Assembly: GCA_945859605.1 (NCBI GenBank)
Contig: OX243821.1
Location: 34,053,878 to 34,117,877, forward strand
Direction: 5' to 3'
Source: Lumbricus rubellus
Lineage: Eukaryota > Annelida > Clitellata > Crassiclitellata > Lumbricidae
DNA length: 64,000 nt
Shown here: positions 63,601-64,000 of the stretch, piece after piece
Position numbering within the stretch: the first letter of the stretch is position 1
How the letters are laid out: the number at the start of each line of letters is the position of its first letter
Position numbers and translations under genes: made by a program
The notes under the pieces: generated by a model
What the model was told of the DNA's origin: nothing
Seen by the model: the letters and a program-made list of their open reading frames with translations, nothing else
Database searches by the model: none

Positions 63601-64000
63601 AAGACATTGATGTTGATATAACTCTTCACAAAGAAATGAGTAAGAAATACGACAATCCTGAACTTTTACGTCTTATTTCATTAGAACATATAAACAAATA
63701 TCCTACTTACACGCACATATATACAGATGGTTCAAAAGCTGATAATTTAGTCGCTGCTGCTTATACAATCCCTGCCCTAAATTTAGATAAACAAATTCGT
63801 ATTTGTGACTATTCTAGCATATTTGCTGCGGAACTAACTGCTATTAAAGAAGTATTCTCCTGGATATCAGAAAATGAAAAGCAAGACCTTAAAGATTTTG
63901 CTATTTTTTCGGACTCTTTAAGTGTTCTTACTGCTATTAAGAATTCCTTTACAAAGTCCCGATCACACTTATTGCAAGAAACAATAAGAGCCTTTAATGA
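60690..64000 (+). pseudogene. LINE ORF2 (endonuclease, RT, RNase H), broken and incomplete
   Basis: The ORF starts MMAFIIAHWNMRG. The apurinic-type endonuclease shows LQETFL, GDLNAHNKSWGC and, after a frameshift near 61232-61250 (a 7-A run), IDLSIV and GSDHYLCN. A 79-bp MITE interrupts the linker at 61730. RT follows with SPGDDKIPYEFF, YRPISLTSTICKIMEKM, IFIDFERAYD, then a second shift at GGG (62639-62641), NGTPQGSIISPLIF and the catalytic FADD. The thumb is followed by RNase H with IYTDGSK, AAELTAI and FSDSLS up to the window end. The rest of the frame is free of stops. Removing these three lesions would restore continuity, so the copy is young but inactive as sequenced, unless the shifts are assembly errors. 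Confidence 0.88.
61726..61808. mobile_element. 79-bp piggyBac-like MITE inside LINE ORF2
   Basis: TTAA flanks both sides. Inside them the ends CTCTTTCCCGCC and (reverse complement) CTCATTCCCGCC are inverted repeats with one mismatch. TTAA duplication is the mark of piggyBac transposition. A relative lies at 4308-4372. At 79 bp plus the duplicated TTAA it is among the shortest possible MITEs. Confidence 0.85.

Larger units (their letters stand above)
58139..64000 (+). mobile_element. I-type LINE with ORF1 and ORF2 (copy C), runs off the window
   Basis: A 5' region of about 270 bp, ORF1, a 27-bp gap and ORF2 form the usual two-ORF layout of I/Nimb-type non-LTR retrotransposons. The three copies in the window share the RT thumb and RNase H text but are clearly diverged. 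The 5' edge is inferred from the position of the bipartite element. The 3' end is beyond 64000. Confidence 0.8.

Overview
The window looks like AT-rich, repeat-dense nuclear DNA from a marine invertebrate, most likely a deuterostome such as an echinoderm, hemichordate or cephalochordate (inference, low confidence). The grounds are a multi-exon tubulin glycylase gene with GT-AG introns, many CR1/L2-type LINE 3' ends finishing in the GCGCTATATAAAT signature, tRNA-headed SINEs, I-type LINEs with RNase H, and hAT-like and piggyBac-like MITEs. One assembly gap of 200 N lies at 15902-16101.

Layout. Positions 1-35 kb form a mosaic of diverged, repeated modules. The recurrent parts are: a CpG-rich module packed with ACCGGAAGT (ETS-type) and TGACGTCA (CRE-type) sites; a 3' half ending in a conserved GTCGACCGAGACCGAGAAA block; a 65-bp core able to form a hairpin; and dozens of short TATA/AGGTGT elements. 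LINEs, SINEs, MITEs and microsatellites have landed in this mosaic, including two 5'-truncated I-type LINEs at 26-28.6 kb and 30.6-31.5 kb. Positions 35.0-45.5 kb carry the last six exons of a TTLL3/TTLL8-type tubulin glycylase on the + strand; its 5' exons were not found. Positions 49.1-50.5 kb may hold a three-exon gene for a small protein with a mitochondrial-type N-terminus, its first intron carrying a fragment of a PD-(D/E)XK-like retroelement protein. Positions 50.5-58 kb are repeats and simple sequence. From 58.1 kb to the window end there is a long I-type LINE with ORF1 (gag-like, three zinc knuckles) and ORF2 (endonuclease, RT, RNase H), broken by two 1-bp frameshifts and a 79-bp MITE and running off the end.

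The main unexplained signal is a bipartite 34-bp element. Read in one direction it is (G)ACACCT followed by an A/T-rich run, then exactly 22 bp, then a TATA-like hexamer. I count about 58 copies with exactly 22 bp and about ten more with 21 or 23 bp, on both strands, including inside TTLL introns where the flanks share no obvious similarity. The form resembles a snRNA-type PSE plus TATA promoter, but no function is shown by the sequence alone. All three I-type LINEs begin within a few bases of the TATA half of such an element.
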